This document shows positions 1 through 7,812 of a stretch of 64,000 nucleotides of DNA, one piece after another. The notes beneath the pieces are model-generated. The model was given only the letters and a program-made list of their open reading frames with translations, ran no database searches and was not told the origin of the DNA. A program made the position numbers and the translations under genes. Source of the DNA: VGJW01 sp035285595 (GTDB lineage Bacteria > Cyanobacteriota > Sericytochromatia > S15B-MN24 > VGJW01); assembly GCA_035285595.1 (NCBI GenBank), contig JAYKGV010000057.1, positions 1 through 64,000 on the forward strand. The letters are read 5' to 3'. Every line of letters starts with the position of its first letter. Position 1 is the stretch's first letter.

Positions 1-806
1 TGGTAGATGAGTCCGTTCCAGCTGGTATCGTCGGGGCCCAGCACGGCCACGTTGAAACCGTCGGCCTCGAAGCCGAAGGGGCATCCCAGGCCTTCACGCT
101 CGCGCCAGCGCTGGAAGGCAAGCGCAAGGTAGGGTGGGCCTATCAGGATCCAGTCGTCCGCGGCCTCGAGTTCGAGGAAGCGCCGTTCCCCGAAGGCCGC
201 TTGCCTGCGGGCTTGGAGGTCCGGGTCGCCGGCCAGCGTCCGACAGGTCGTGACAATGGTCTCTGGGGTGACGCCGCGGACCCGCGGGAGCGGGCTGATG
301 CCAAGCACCCGCGAGTGGCCGTGTTCGACGAAGCCCGTCGCGAAGGGCACCCCAAGAGTCTCGGCCAGATCCCCGTCGGCCGTGCCGTCGAGGAAGGCCT
401 TGCCCTCGAGCCAGCGCCCTTCGATCTCAAGCGCTTCCAGCACCAGCCCATCCGCGCTCGCGCGGGAGCGGGCCTGAGCCCAATGGCCCCGCAGGACGAC
501 CACACCTGCCTCGGCGAGCATGGTCTCGAGCGCAGCGACCCCCCTGTCGGGATCGAGTGCCACCAGACGTACACCCGCCCGATCGAGGAACTCGGCGAAG
601 ATTCCGTCGTGCGGCGAGGACGCAGGTGGCGTCAGATGCCGGGAGTCCCGGTCCACGAAGGCCAGTCCGCCTTCCGTCAGCAGCCCCCCGAGCAGGCGCC
701 CGGGCGGCGCCACGAGGACGGTCGCAAGGCCCAGGCGGGCCCCCGCGACCGCCGCGAGGACGGCTTCGGTCTCATGACCGACGACGACCCAGTCGGGACG
801 GGTCAT
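1..806 (-). CDS. FAD-dependent oxidoreductase, C-terminus cut by window edge
   Basis: The frame is open from the ATG at 806 to base 1, so the C-terminus lies outside the window. The first residues form a Rossmann-type nucleotide-binding strand (VVVGHETEAVLAAVAGARLG), although the second glycine of the usual GxGxxG is replaced. It is followed by GGLLTEGGLAFVDRD, typical of the FAD_oxidored group of flavoproteins. About 268 residues are visible. The start lies 7 bases after the lpd stop, so it is the last visible gene of the dehydrogenase directon and probably co-transcribed with it. The substrate cannot be told from sequence. Family call is fairly sure; a role linked to the 2-oxoacid dehydrogenase complex is only inferred from position. 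Confidence 0.72.
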   Translation of the reverse strand, partial: MTRPDWVVVGHETEAVLAAVAGARLGLATVLVAPPGRLLGGLLTEGGLAFVDRDSRHLTPPASSPHDGIFAEFLDRAGVRLVALDPDRGVAALETMLAEAGVVVLRGHWAQARSRASADGLVLEALEIEGRWLEGKAFLDGTADGDLAETLGVPFATGFVEHGHSRVLGISPLPRVRGVTPETIVTTCRTLAGDPDLQARRQAAFGERRFLELEAADDWILIGPPYLALAFQRWREREGLGCPFGFEADGFNVAVLGPDDTSWNGLIY

Positions 807-813
807 CGGCGGA

Positions 814-2232
814 CTATGCCCGGGCCATGGGGGCCGAAAGGGCGTGGATGGCCTCGCCTTTGGCGGCCAGCACGGCCTCCTTGAGGCCCTCAGGCAAAGT
901 GGGGTGCGCGTGGATGGTCAGCGCCAGGTCGTCGAAGAGTGCACCCATCTCGATGGCCAGGGTCGCTTCAGCGATGAGATCCGAGGCATTGGGACCCACG
1001 ATGGCCACGCCCAGGATCTCCTCGGTCTTCCGGTCCAGCACCACCTTGAAGAACCCGTCTGTCTCTTGCGTGGTGAGCGCTCGTCCCAAGGCCGCGAAGG
1101 GAAACTTGCCGACGTGCACGTCGAGCCCCTGGGCCTTGGCTTCGTGCTCCATAAGACCGGCGGTCGCGATTTCGGGGTCCGTGAAGACCACTGCCGGGAT
1201 CGTGCGGGCATCCATGGCGCTTGGGCGACCTGCGATGACCTCCGCCGCCACCTCGCCTTCGCGGCTGGCCTTGTGGGCCAGCATGGGCTGTCCGGCCAAG
1301 TCCCCGATGCAATAGATCCCGGGGACCGCGGTGCACATCTTGTCGTCGACCGGCAGGAATCCCTTGGCATCGACCTGCAGGCCGGCGGCCTCGAGGTTGA
1401 GGCCTTCGCTGTAGGGCTTGCGGCCGACGGTCACGAGGATCTTGTCGCAGACGGCCGTCTTGGTCGTGCCTTCCGCCTCGTACTGGACGGCCACGCCGTT
1501 GATTCCCTCGCTCCACCCCTTGGCTCGGGCCTTGAGCACGACCTCGACGCCCAGCTTCTTGAGCTTGCGCTCGACAAGCTTGGCAATCTCGGGGTCGAAG
1601 CCCGGCAGCAGCTGGTCGGTGCCTTCGAGCACCGTGACCTTGGTGCCCAATTTGGCATACGCCGTGCCCAGCTCCAGGCCGATATAGCCGCCCCCGATGA
1701 CGACCATGCGTTCGGGCAGGCTGGTCAGGGCCAGAGCGCCGGTCGAGTCAATGACCCGCTGGCCGTCGGGCACGAAGCCGGGGATGGCGATGGGCACGGA
1801 GCCGGTGGCGATGATGATGTGCTCGGCTTCCACCGTGACGGGGCCCTGCTCGGTCATGACCTCGACGGTCTTGGGGCCGCGGAAGCTGGCCCGGCCGTTC
1901 AGGACGTCGACACCGTGCCCCTTGAGCAAGGTGCCCACCCCGCCCACCAGCTTCTTGACCACGTCATCCTTCCAGCGGACGACGCCAGGCATGTCCACCT
2001 CGACTGACCCCACCTTGATGCCCATGCTGCTGGCATGGCGCGCCTTGTCGGCGAACTTTGCGGCCGTGATCATGGCCTTGGAGGGGATACAGCCCACGTT
2101 AAGGCACGTGCCGCCCAGCGCGGCCTTGTCGACCACCAGGGCCTTGATGCCCAGCTGGCCGAGCCGGATAGCGGCGACATAGCCGCCAGGGCCTGCACCG
2201 ATGACAAGGGCCTGGGTCTTGCGGGTGGTCAT
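814..2232 (-). CDS. lpd: Dihydrolipoamide dehydrogenase (E3)
   Basis: E3 flavoenzyme of 472 residues that reoxidises dihydrolipoyl groups of E2 and passes electrons to NAD+. The N-terminal FAD site is GAGPGG (12-17). The redox-active disulfide is GGTCLNVGCIPSK with C43 and C48. A second dinucleotide fold (VIGGGYIGLELG) binds NAD, and the C-terminal HAHPTLPE supplies the His-Glu pair of the dimer interface. ATG at 2232 is preferred because AGGAG lies 8 bases upstream; an in-frame TTG at 2256 would overlap the preceding lipoprotein gene. It closes the E1-E2-E3 set but is separated from E2 by two exported-protein genes. Length and motifs are fully normal. Confidence 0.96.
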   Translation of the reverse strand: MTTRKTQALVIGAGPGGYVAAIRLGQLGIKALVVDKAALGGTCLNVGCIPSKAMITAAKFADKARHASSMGIKVGSVEVDMPGVVRWKDDVVKKLVGGVGTLLKGHGVDVLNGRASFRGPKTVEVMTEQGPVTVEAEHIIIATGSVPIAIPGFVPDGQRVIDSTGALALTSLPERMVVIGGGYIGLELGTAYAKLGTKVTVLEGTDQLLPGFDPEIAKLVERKLKKLGVEVVLKARAKGWSEGINGVAVQYEAEGTTKTAVCDKILVTVGRKPYSEGLNLEAAGLQVDAKGFLPVDDKMCTAVPGIYCIGDLAGQPMLAHKASREGEVAAEVIAGRPSAMDARTIPAVVFTDPEIATAGLMEHEAKAQGLDVHVGKFPFAALGRALTTQETDGFFKVVLDRKTEEILGVAIVGPNASDLIAEATLAIEMGALFDDLALTIHAHPTLPEGLKEAVLAAKGEAIHALSAPMARA

Positions 2233-2252
2233 AGGGGAGACTCCTGATCGGG

Positions 2253-2885
2253 TCAACGTGGCCAGGTGGCCAGCAGGTTGCGGACGGCGCTCTGGACCGT
2301 CCGGTCATAGGGGGGGAAATCCTTGTCGCCGCGTGCACGCTCGAGCACGGCGTGACTCCACGCGGTCCGGCCCGTCAAGGTGTCCACTACCACACCTTGC
2401 AGCGCCACCAGGGTCGTAGGAGTCTCACCGGTTCGGCCCTCAGGGAAGCGATCGGTGTATTGCTGATAGAGGGTGACGGTGGCCACGAGGACCCCGTCCA
2501 CGTTCAGGCCCGAGCCTACCAGCCGCGCCAGATCGGGCGAGGTTCTGCGGTTTTCATCGAGGTCGGCCACGAGGCGGCCGATCATCCCCGTCTCGAAGAG
2601 GGGTGCAAGTTTCTGCCGGGCTTCGGTAGAGGGCACCAGCGTCAGCTTGCTGTCGCCGGCCAGCTGTCTTTCCAGCTCGCGGGTCACGCGAACGGGCGCC
2701 TCGGCTTCGTCGGTGCGGTTGAGGACGGGCAGGACCAACACCCGGCGCAGGGCCAACGGCGTATCGGCCGTCACGGCCGATACGGGAACGTCCTCGCCGG
2801 CCGGCTTCATGGCCTCGCGACGGCCGGCGCAGCCCGTGCCCAGCACCACGACGGACAAGGCTGCCACGAGGATGGCCTTGTTCAT
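2253..2885 (-). CDS. Lipoprotein, possible CsgG/GNA1162-like fold
   Basis: Protein of 210 residues starting with a lipoprotein signal (hydrophobic core followed by VVLGTGC, a lipobox). The mature part has RRVLVLPVLNRTDE followed by a helix and a strand with LTLVPSTEA. This pattern recalls the small alpha/beta domains of CsgG, GNA1162 and related outer-membrane lipoproteins, but the match is by eye only. GGAGG lies 8 bases before the ATG at 2885. The ATG overlaps the stop of the upstream exported-protein gene (ATGA at 2885-2882), so the two are translationally coupled. Both sit between the E2 and E3 genes, an unusual place for envelope proteins. Function unknown. Confidence 0.75.
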   Translation of the reverse strand: MNKAILVAALSVVVLGTGCAGRREAMKPAGEDVPVSAVTADTPLALRRVLVLPVLNRTDEAEAPVRVTRELERQLAGDSKLTLVPSTEARQKLAPLFETGMIGRLVADLDENRRTSPDLARLVGSGLNVDGVLVATVTLYQQYTDRFPEGRTGETPTTLVALQGVVVDTLTGRTAWSHAVLERARGDKDFPPYDRTVQSAVRNLLATWPR

Positions 2886-3505
2886 AGCAACGTCCTCCAG
2901 GGACAGTCGGCCAGGGACGCCTTCATGGTCTCGAGCAGAGCCTGGCGAACCGCAGGCTCCGCCTGTTCGGACCCTGCGGGCAGTGCGAAGGACGAGGTGC
3001 CTTGCCAGACGAGAGTCCCCGTTCGGGCTTCCAGCAGCGTCTGCCGGTATGACACGTCGAGGTCGGTCAAGGCTCCTGTTTCCGGATTTGGGACTCTTGT
3101 GAGGCCTGTCAGTTCCTGCACCAGGACTTGGTCGGTGCCTGTGGCCGTCCCCAGCTCTCGCACGAGTCCGACGAACTCGGTCTGGCCGGGCGCGATCACG
3201 GTCGCCTGCCAGCGGCCGGGCCATTCGATCATGCGGGCGGCCTGCACCAGGTCCAGGGCATCCCCGGGGCCGATCGTCCGCAAGGGCAAGGTATCGGGGG
3301 CGAGCAGATCCTGAGTCTGGCGGGCCCAGATCTCGACCTCGGGCAGTCCCGTTCGATCGAGTAGGGGAGCCAGCGTGACGCTGCGGGCCATCGGATGGAC
3401 GCTTTGCAGGGCAGCCGGACCGGACACGGCCACGGCCGCCACGGCGTCACGGGGTGCGACGAGCATCCCGGCACCCAAGACCATCGGAATCAGGCGTGCC
3501 CGCAT
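2882..3505 (-). CDS. Exported protein of unknown function
   Basis: Protein of 207 residues with an N-terminal signal-like segment (MRARLIPMVLGAGMLVAP, then an Ala-rich AVAAVA cleavage region). The rest is a soluble alpha/beta domain with VTLAPLLDRTGLPEVEIWARQ, resembling the LPVLNRTDE strand of the next gene. The two proteins may therefore be diverged relatives or partners. No catalytic motif is seen. The start lies 14 bases after the E2 stop and the stop is overlapped by the lipoprotein start (ATGA). A periplasmic role, perhaps with the lipoprotein as an envelope pair, is inference. Confidence 0.7.
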   Translation of the reverse strand: MRARLIPMVLGAGMLVAPRDAVAAVAVSGPAALQSVHPMARSVTLAPLLDRTGLPEVEIWARQTQDLLAPDTLPLRTIGPGDALDLVQAARMIEWPGRWQATVIAPGQTEFVGLVRELGTATGTDQVLVQELTGLTRVPNPETGALTDLDVSYRQTLLEARTGTLVWQGTSSFALPAGSEQAEPAVRQALLETMKASLADCPWRTLL

Positions 3506-3519
3506 CGGCCTTGGAACCG

Positions 3520-4914
3520 TCAGACCATGTCCACGAAGAGCAGATCGGGCTGTTCGAGGTAGGCGATCATCTGATTGACGAATGCCACGGCGTCGGCTCC
3601 GTCGATGACCCTGTGGTCGAAGGAAAGTCCCAAGTACATCATGTCGCGTACGACCACCGAACCGTCCCGCACCACCGGTCGCTTCTGGATCTTGTTGATG
3701 CCGAGGATGGCAACCTCGGGGTAGTTGAGGATGGGGGTAGCGAACAGGCCGCCGAGACTGCCGACGTTCGAGATGGTCAGCGTGCTGCCGGAAAGCTCAT
3801 CCATCGAGGCCTTGCCCTCGCGGGTACGAGCCGCGATGTTGCCGATGGCTTCGGCCAGATCGAAGAGGCTCTTGTCCTGAGCGTCCTTGACGACAGGTAC
3901 CATCAGGCCGTTGTCGGTCTGGGCCGCGAAGCCGATGTGAAAGGGCTTGCGCAGGACCAGCTCCTGAGTGGCGTCGTCGAAATGGGCGTTGAAGAACGGC
4001 AACTTGCGGCAGGTTGCGATGGCGGCCTTCATGATGAAGGGCATGTAGGACAGTTTGAGCCCACGCGCCTCTGCCATGGGCTTCAGACGCCCCCGCAGGG
4101 CGACCAGCGCGGTCATGTCCACCTCGTCGAAATGGGTCACATGCGGGGCCGTGAAGGCGCTCTGGACCATCTTTTCAGCGATCTTGCGCCGCAAGCCACG
4201 CAGTGGCCGACGCTCGTCACCTTCCCAGGAGGCCACTGGGGCCAAGCCTGATTTGGCCGACAGGGATACGCCTGCCGGTGCCGGTGCTGCAGCCGGGACA
4301 GGCGCAGGGGCACCGCCCGCTGCACCAAGGACGTCTTCGCGGGTCACTCGCCCGGCAGGGCCGGTGCCCGACACGGTCGCGAGATCGAGGCCCATCGTCC
4401 GCGCCAGCTGGCGGGTCGCCGGCGTGGCCAGCACCTTGCCATTGCGCGCCGGTGCGGCGGCCGGGGCTGCGGCGACTGCCGCAACCGCTGGAAGAGCCAG
4501 GGGAGCAGGAGGCAGAGGCATGGGAGCGGGTGGTGCCGGCGTCGCTACCGGCGGCAGGGGTTCGGGAGCCTTGGGAGCCGCAGGCGCGGGTGCGGGGGCC
4601 GGAGCCGCAGAAGAGGTGCCCGGAGGCGGGGCGTGGTGCATCGTGATGGGGCGTGTCTCACCCTCGGCCAACTCGAGCGTGACCATCACCTGACCCACCG
4701 GCACGATCTGCCCTTCCTCTGCCTTGAGCGCCACGACCTTCGCCTTGCGTGGTGAGGGGATTTCTACCGTGGCCTTGTCGGTCATGACTTGCAACATCGG
4801 CTGGTCGGCGTCGACCAGATCGCCTTCTTTGACCAGAAACTTGACCAGCTCACCCTCGATGACACCTTCTCCCAGGTCGGGAAGGGCAAAGTCATACAGG
4901 CGATCGTCGGACAT
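3520..4914 (-). CDS. 2-oxoacid dehydrogenase E2, dihydrolipoyl acyltransferase
   Basis: Core acyltransferase of 464 residues. One N-terminal lipoyl domain (about 6-82) carries the lipoylated lysine K47 in MTDKATVEIPSP. A long Ala/Pro-rich swinging linker follows (about 95-155). A peripheral subunit-binding domain (ATPATRQLARTMGLD to GPAGRVTREDV) binds E1 or E3. The catalytic domain (about 235-464) ends with SFDHRVIDGADAVAFVNQM, containing the conserved HxxxDG. It lies 20 bases downstream of the E1 beta gene and is the likely acceptor of lipoate made by the lipA product upstream. Substrate class is judged from the branched-chain-like E1 beta; pyruvate remains possible. Confidence 0.94.
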   Translation of the reverse strand: MSDDRLYDFALPDLGEGVIEGELVKFLVKEGDLVDADQPMLQVMTDKATVEIPSPRKAKVVALKAEEGQIVPVGQVMVTLELAEGETRPITMHHAPPPGTSSAAPAPAPAPAAPKAPEPLPPVATPAPPAPMPLPPAPLALPAVAAVAAAPAAAPARNGKVLATPATRQLARTMGLDLATVSGTGPAGRVTREDVLGAAGGAPAPVPAAAPAPAGVSLSAKSGLAPVASWEGDERRPLRGLRRKIAEKMVQSAFTAPHVTHFDEVDMTALVALRGRLKPMAEARGLKLSYMPFIMKAAIATCRKLPFFNAHFDDATQELVLRKPFHIGFAAQTDNGLMVPVVKDAQDKSLFDLAEAIGNIAARTREGKASMDELSGSTLTISNVGSLGGLFATPILNYPEVAILGINKIQKRPVVRDGSVVVRDMMYLGLSFDHRVIDGADAVAFVNQMIAYLEQPDLLFVDMV

Positions 4915-4934
4915 GCTGCGTTTCTCCTTGGAAA

Positions 4935-5909
4935 TTAAAACGCCACCGTCTGGCGGACGGCCTGGGCGATGCGCGAGGCGTCGGGCAGGTAGTGGTGCTC
5001 GAGCGCGTAGGGGAAGGGAGTGTCGTAGCCCGTGACCCGAAGCACGGGGGCTTCGAGCGACGTCAGGGCATGCTCGGCGACCAGCGCCGCGATCTCTCCG
5101 GCGAAGCCTCCGGTCCGGGGCGCCTCGTGGACAATGACGAGCCGGCCGGTCTTGGTGACGGAGGTCAGAATCGCGTCCAGATCGAGGGGAAGCAAGGTCC
5201 GCAAATCCAACACGTCGACCAGGATTCTCTCAGCGGCCAGTTGATCCGCCGCATCCGTGGCGGTGTGGACCATGGCGCCCCACGCGACAATCGTGGCGTG
5301 GTCGCCTTCGCGGACCAGCCTGGCCTTGCCCAGCGGAACTTGGAAGTGTCCTTCCGAGACCTCGCCACGAGCGGCCCGGTACATCCTCTTGGGCTCCATG
5401 AAGATGACAGGGTCATCCTGGGCCAAGGACGAAAGCAGCAAACCCTTGGCATCCTCGGGCGTGGCGGGCACCACGACCTTGAGGCCGGGGGTGTGGCAGA
5501 AGTAGGCCTCGGGGCTCTGGCTGTGATAATGACCGCCCTTGATACCGCCCCCGAAGGGCATGCGCACGACGACAGGACACGGGTACTGGCCGCCCGAGCG
5601 GTACCGGTACTTGGCAAGCTCATTCACGATCTGGTCGAAGGCCGGATAGACGAAGTCCGCGAATTGGATCTCGGGTACGGGGCGCAGGCCGTTGAGCGCC
5701 ATGCCGATGGCCGCTCCGAGAATGCCTGCCTCGGTGAGTGGGGTGTCGATCACCCGGTCTTCGCCGTATTTCTGGAATAGGCCGCTGGTGGCACGGAAGA
5801 CTCCGCCGAAGGCCCCCACGTCCTCACCCATGACGACGATGCGATCGTCCGCCGCCATGGCGGTGTCCAAGGCGTCACCGATGGACTGCAGCAGGTTCAT
5901 CGTGGGCAT
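4935..5909 (-). CDS. 2-oxoacid dehydrogenase E1 beta, branched-chain type
   Basis: E1 beta subunit of 324 residues, the usual length. Key parts are VVMGEDVGAFGGVFRAT near the N-terminus, the EIQFADFVYPAFDQIVNE segment, and GGHYHSQSPEAYFCHTPGLK, whose HSQSPE pattern matches branched-chain 2-oxoacid dehydrogenase beta subunits better than pyruvate dehydrogenase (which has HSQ followed by other residues). The C-terminal transketolase-like domain has VLDLRTLLPLD and a HEAPRTGGFAGEIAA motif. It is 3 bases downstream of E1 alpha. An alternative ATG lies 9 bases inside the chosen start. It looks fully intact, in contrast to its alpha partner. Confidence 0.94.
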   Translation of the reverse strand: MPTMNLLQSIGDALDTAMAADDRIVVMGEDVGAFGGVFRATSGLFQKYGEDRVIDTPLTEAGILGAAIGMALNGLRPVPEIQFADFVYPAFDQIVNELAKYRYRSGGQYPCPVVVRMPFGGGIKGGHYHSQSPEAYFCHTPGLKVVVPATPEDAKGLLLSSLAQDDPVIFMEPKRMYRAARGEVSEGHFQVPLGKARLVREGDHATIVAWGAMVHTATDAADQLAAERILVDVLDLRTLLPLDLDAILTSVTKTGRLVIVHEAPRTGGFAGEIAALVAEHALTSLEAPVLRVTGYDTPFPYALEHHYLPDASRIAQAVRQTVAF

Positions 5910-5912
5910 GGA

Positions 5913-6881
5913 TCAAGCTCCGGGAAGATCGGTCAGCATCGTGGAGGGATCAGGTGCAGGGGCGGCCTCGGCGGAGGCCAAGGCTGCCTCCGCAGTCGCG
6001 AGCGCTTCGGCCTGGGCCTGATGATCGCGAGTGGCGCTCCAGAGCCCCAGGCTCTCGAGATGTCGCCGCAAGCGCGTGAGGCCATCGGACACGGGCTCGG
6101 TGCCGGCCGCCGTGGTCACCGGCAGCGGGTAGACCGCATCGATGAGACTGGGGCCCCGTCCTTCGCGTGCACGCAGCTGGGCCATGGTCACGGCCTCGAG
6201 CAGAGCGAGGGTGTCCGTGGCATCGACGGTATGGGTCGGGAAGGCATAGCCTGAGCCCAAGTCTCCGAGCGGTAGACCCGTGCGGTTATGGCACACGAAC
6301 ACGACGCCCGCGCGATGGACGCTGGCGATGTTGAAAGCTGCGTGCAACTCTCCCGAGGCCAAGGCACCGTCGGCGAAGGAGGCCACCGCGATGCCTGACT
6401 TGCGTTGCAGGCGTGCCGCCCACGCCGCACCCACCGCGTGAACGAGGTGCGTGGCACCGGTGGCACCCGTAGGCGCGATACGCCGGGTGCGGTCACTGAA
6501 AAAGATCGGCAAGGCCCGGCCTTGGCTGCACGAAGCGGCGGTGGCGAATGCTGCGTGGGTGATGGCCTGCTCCGACACCCCACGGTGCAGCAGGGCCGCG
6601 AGGTCGCGCGAGCCGGGGAAGAGCCAGTCCTCGCCCTCGAGACCGTGGGCCAGAGCGGCTGAAACCGCTTCGGAGCCATCTTGCGGCAGATGGAACGCGA
6701 GGCGTCCTTGGCGATGGGCCTGGCGCAAACGACCATCCAGGACCCGGGTGCGAAGCATGACACCCAGCAGGTCCAGCAGGTCGTCCTTGGGAATGCCCGG
6801 GGCCTCGCCACCCTCGTCTTCGGTACCGAGGATGCGACGGACTTCGGGCAAGCCCGCGGGGGCGTGGATTTCGGGGGTCAT
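5913..6881 (-). CDS. 2-oxoacid dehydrogenase E1 alpha, divergent cofactor motif
   Basis: Alpha subunit of 322 residues from the ATG at 6881, one base after the lipA stop. A longer reading to 6944 would run back into lipA. The overall pattern of thiamine-dependent E1 alpha is clear: GRLAFHLPQDGSEAVSAALAHGL, a GATHLVHAVGAAWAARL segment, and FADGALASGELHAAFNIASV. However the thiamine-Mg motif GDG...NN reads ADG (170-172) and HNR (198-200), and the phosphorylation-loop region that normally contains a His-Ser-Thr-Ser-Asp-Asp run after YR is replaced by YPLPVTTAAGTEPVSDG (251-267). Context makes it the E1 alpha of this complex, but catalytic competence is doubtful or uses altered chemistry. Confidence 0.83.
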   Translation of the reverse strand: MTPEIHAPAGLPEVRRILGTEDEGGEAPGIPKDDLLDLLGVMLRTRVLDGRLRQAHRQGRLAFHLPQDGSEAVSAALAHGLEGEDWLFPGSRDLAALLHRGVSEQAITHAAFATAASCSQGRALPIFFSDRTRRIAPTGATGATHLVHAVGAAWAARLQRKSGIAVASFADGALASGELHAAFNIASVHRAGVVFVCHNRTGLPLGDLGSGYAFPTHTVDATDTLALLEAVTMAQLRAREGRGPSLIDAVYPLPVTTAAGTEPVSDGLTRLRRHLESLGLWSATRDHQAQAEALATAEAALASAEAAPAPDPSTMLTDLPGA

Positions 6882-6882
6882 G

Positions 6883-7812
6883 TCAAGCACCCTGCTCCAG
6901 CATCGGTAGGGGGGTGAAGGTAGGAGCCATGCCGGCGGCTCCATCGGCGATGGCGCCCTTCAGGAAAAGTTCGCCAGCACGATAGGAGCTGCGTACCAAG
7001 GGTCCGGACGCCACGTACATGAACCCCATACCCTCGGCCATTTCCTGATAGTCGCGGAAGGCGGCAGGAGAGATGAACTCGTGCACCGGAAGGTGCTTGG
7101 CGCTCGGCTGCAGGTATTGCCCGAAGGTGACGATGTCGCAGCCGTGACGGCGCATGTCGGCGAGAGCTTCCGCCACTTCGGCCCGGGTCTCTCCCAGGCC
7201 GAGCATGAGCGAGGTCTTGGTGAAGCGTGCTCCGAGTGCCTTCAGGCGTGAGAGTACCAGAAGACTTTGGTCGTAGGTGGCACGCCTGTCGCGTACGCCA
7301 GGGGTCAGGCGCCTCACCGTCTCGACGTTGTGGGCCACCACGTCGGGACCCGACGCCACGATCGTCGCGAGATCGTCCTCCACGGCCCGGAAGTCCGGAA
7401 CAAGAACCTCGACGAGCATCTCGGGTACCCGCTCCTTGAGCGCACGAACCGTGGCTGCGAAGTGTCTCGCCCCGCCGTCGGGCAGGTCGTCCCGGTCGAC
7501 GCTGGTGAGCACGATGTAGTCCAGGCCGGTCTCTGCGATCAGACCTGCCACCTTCTCGGGTTCTGCCGGATCCAGCGCCTTGGGGCGGCCGGTCTTGACG
7601 TGGCAGAACCTGCAGCCACGGGTACAGGTGTCGCCCATCAGCATGAAGGTGGCGGTCCCACCCCCCCAGCACTCGCCGATATTGGGGCAGCGAGCCTCTT
7701 CGCACACGGTCGCGAGGCCCAGTTCACGGGCCTTTCGCTTGAGGTGAAGGTAGCGTTCCCCTCCAGGGGCCCGCACCTTGAGCCATTCTGGCTTTGATTG
7801 ACGCTGATTCAT
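6883..7812 (-). CDS. lipA: Lipoyl synthase (radical SAM)
   Basis: Inserts two sulfurs into protein-bound octanoyl groups to make lipoate. The 309-residue protein has the auxiliary cluster motif CEEARCPNIGEC (CX4CX5C), the radical-SAM motif CTRGCRFC (CX3CX2C), and the C-terminal RSSYRAGE that ligates the auxiliary cluster. ATG at 7812 was chosen because it overlaps the stop of the HD-hydrolase gene by ATGA; a longer start at 7854 would overlap by 46 bases. Placement directly before E1 alpha, E1 beta and E2 couples cofactor synthesis to its consumer. No lipB is visible in the window. Confidence 0.96.
   Translation of the reverse strand: MNQRQSKPEWLKVRAPGGERYLHLKRKARELGLATVCEEARCPNIGECWGGGTATFMLMGDTCTRGCRFCHVKTGRPKALDPAEPEKVAGLIAETGLDYIVLTSVDRDDLPDGGARHFAATVRALKERVPEMLVEVLVPDFRAVEDDLATIVASGPDVVAHNVETVRRLTPGVRDRRATYDQSLLVLSRLKALGARFTKTSLMLGLGETRAEVAEALADMRRHGCDIVTFGQYLQPSAKHLPVHEFISPAAFRDYQEMAEGMGFMYVASGPLVRSSYRAGELFLKGAIADGAAGMAPTFTPLPMLEQGA

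Noticed and set aside
844..2007. A 387-residue open frame antisense to lpd
   Set aside because: E3 motifs are intact on the minus strand, and there is no ribosome site or family signal for the plus frame.
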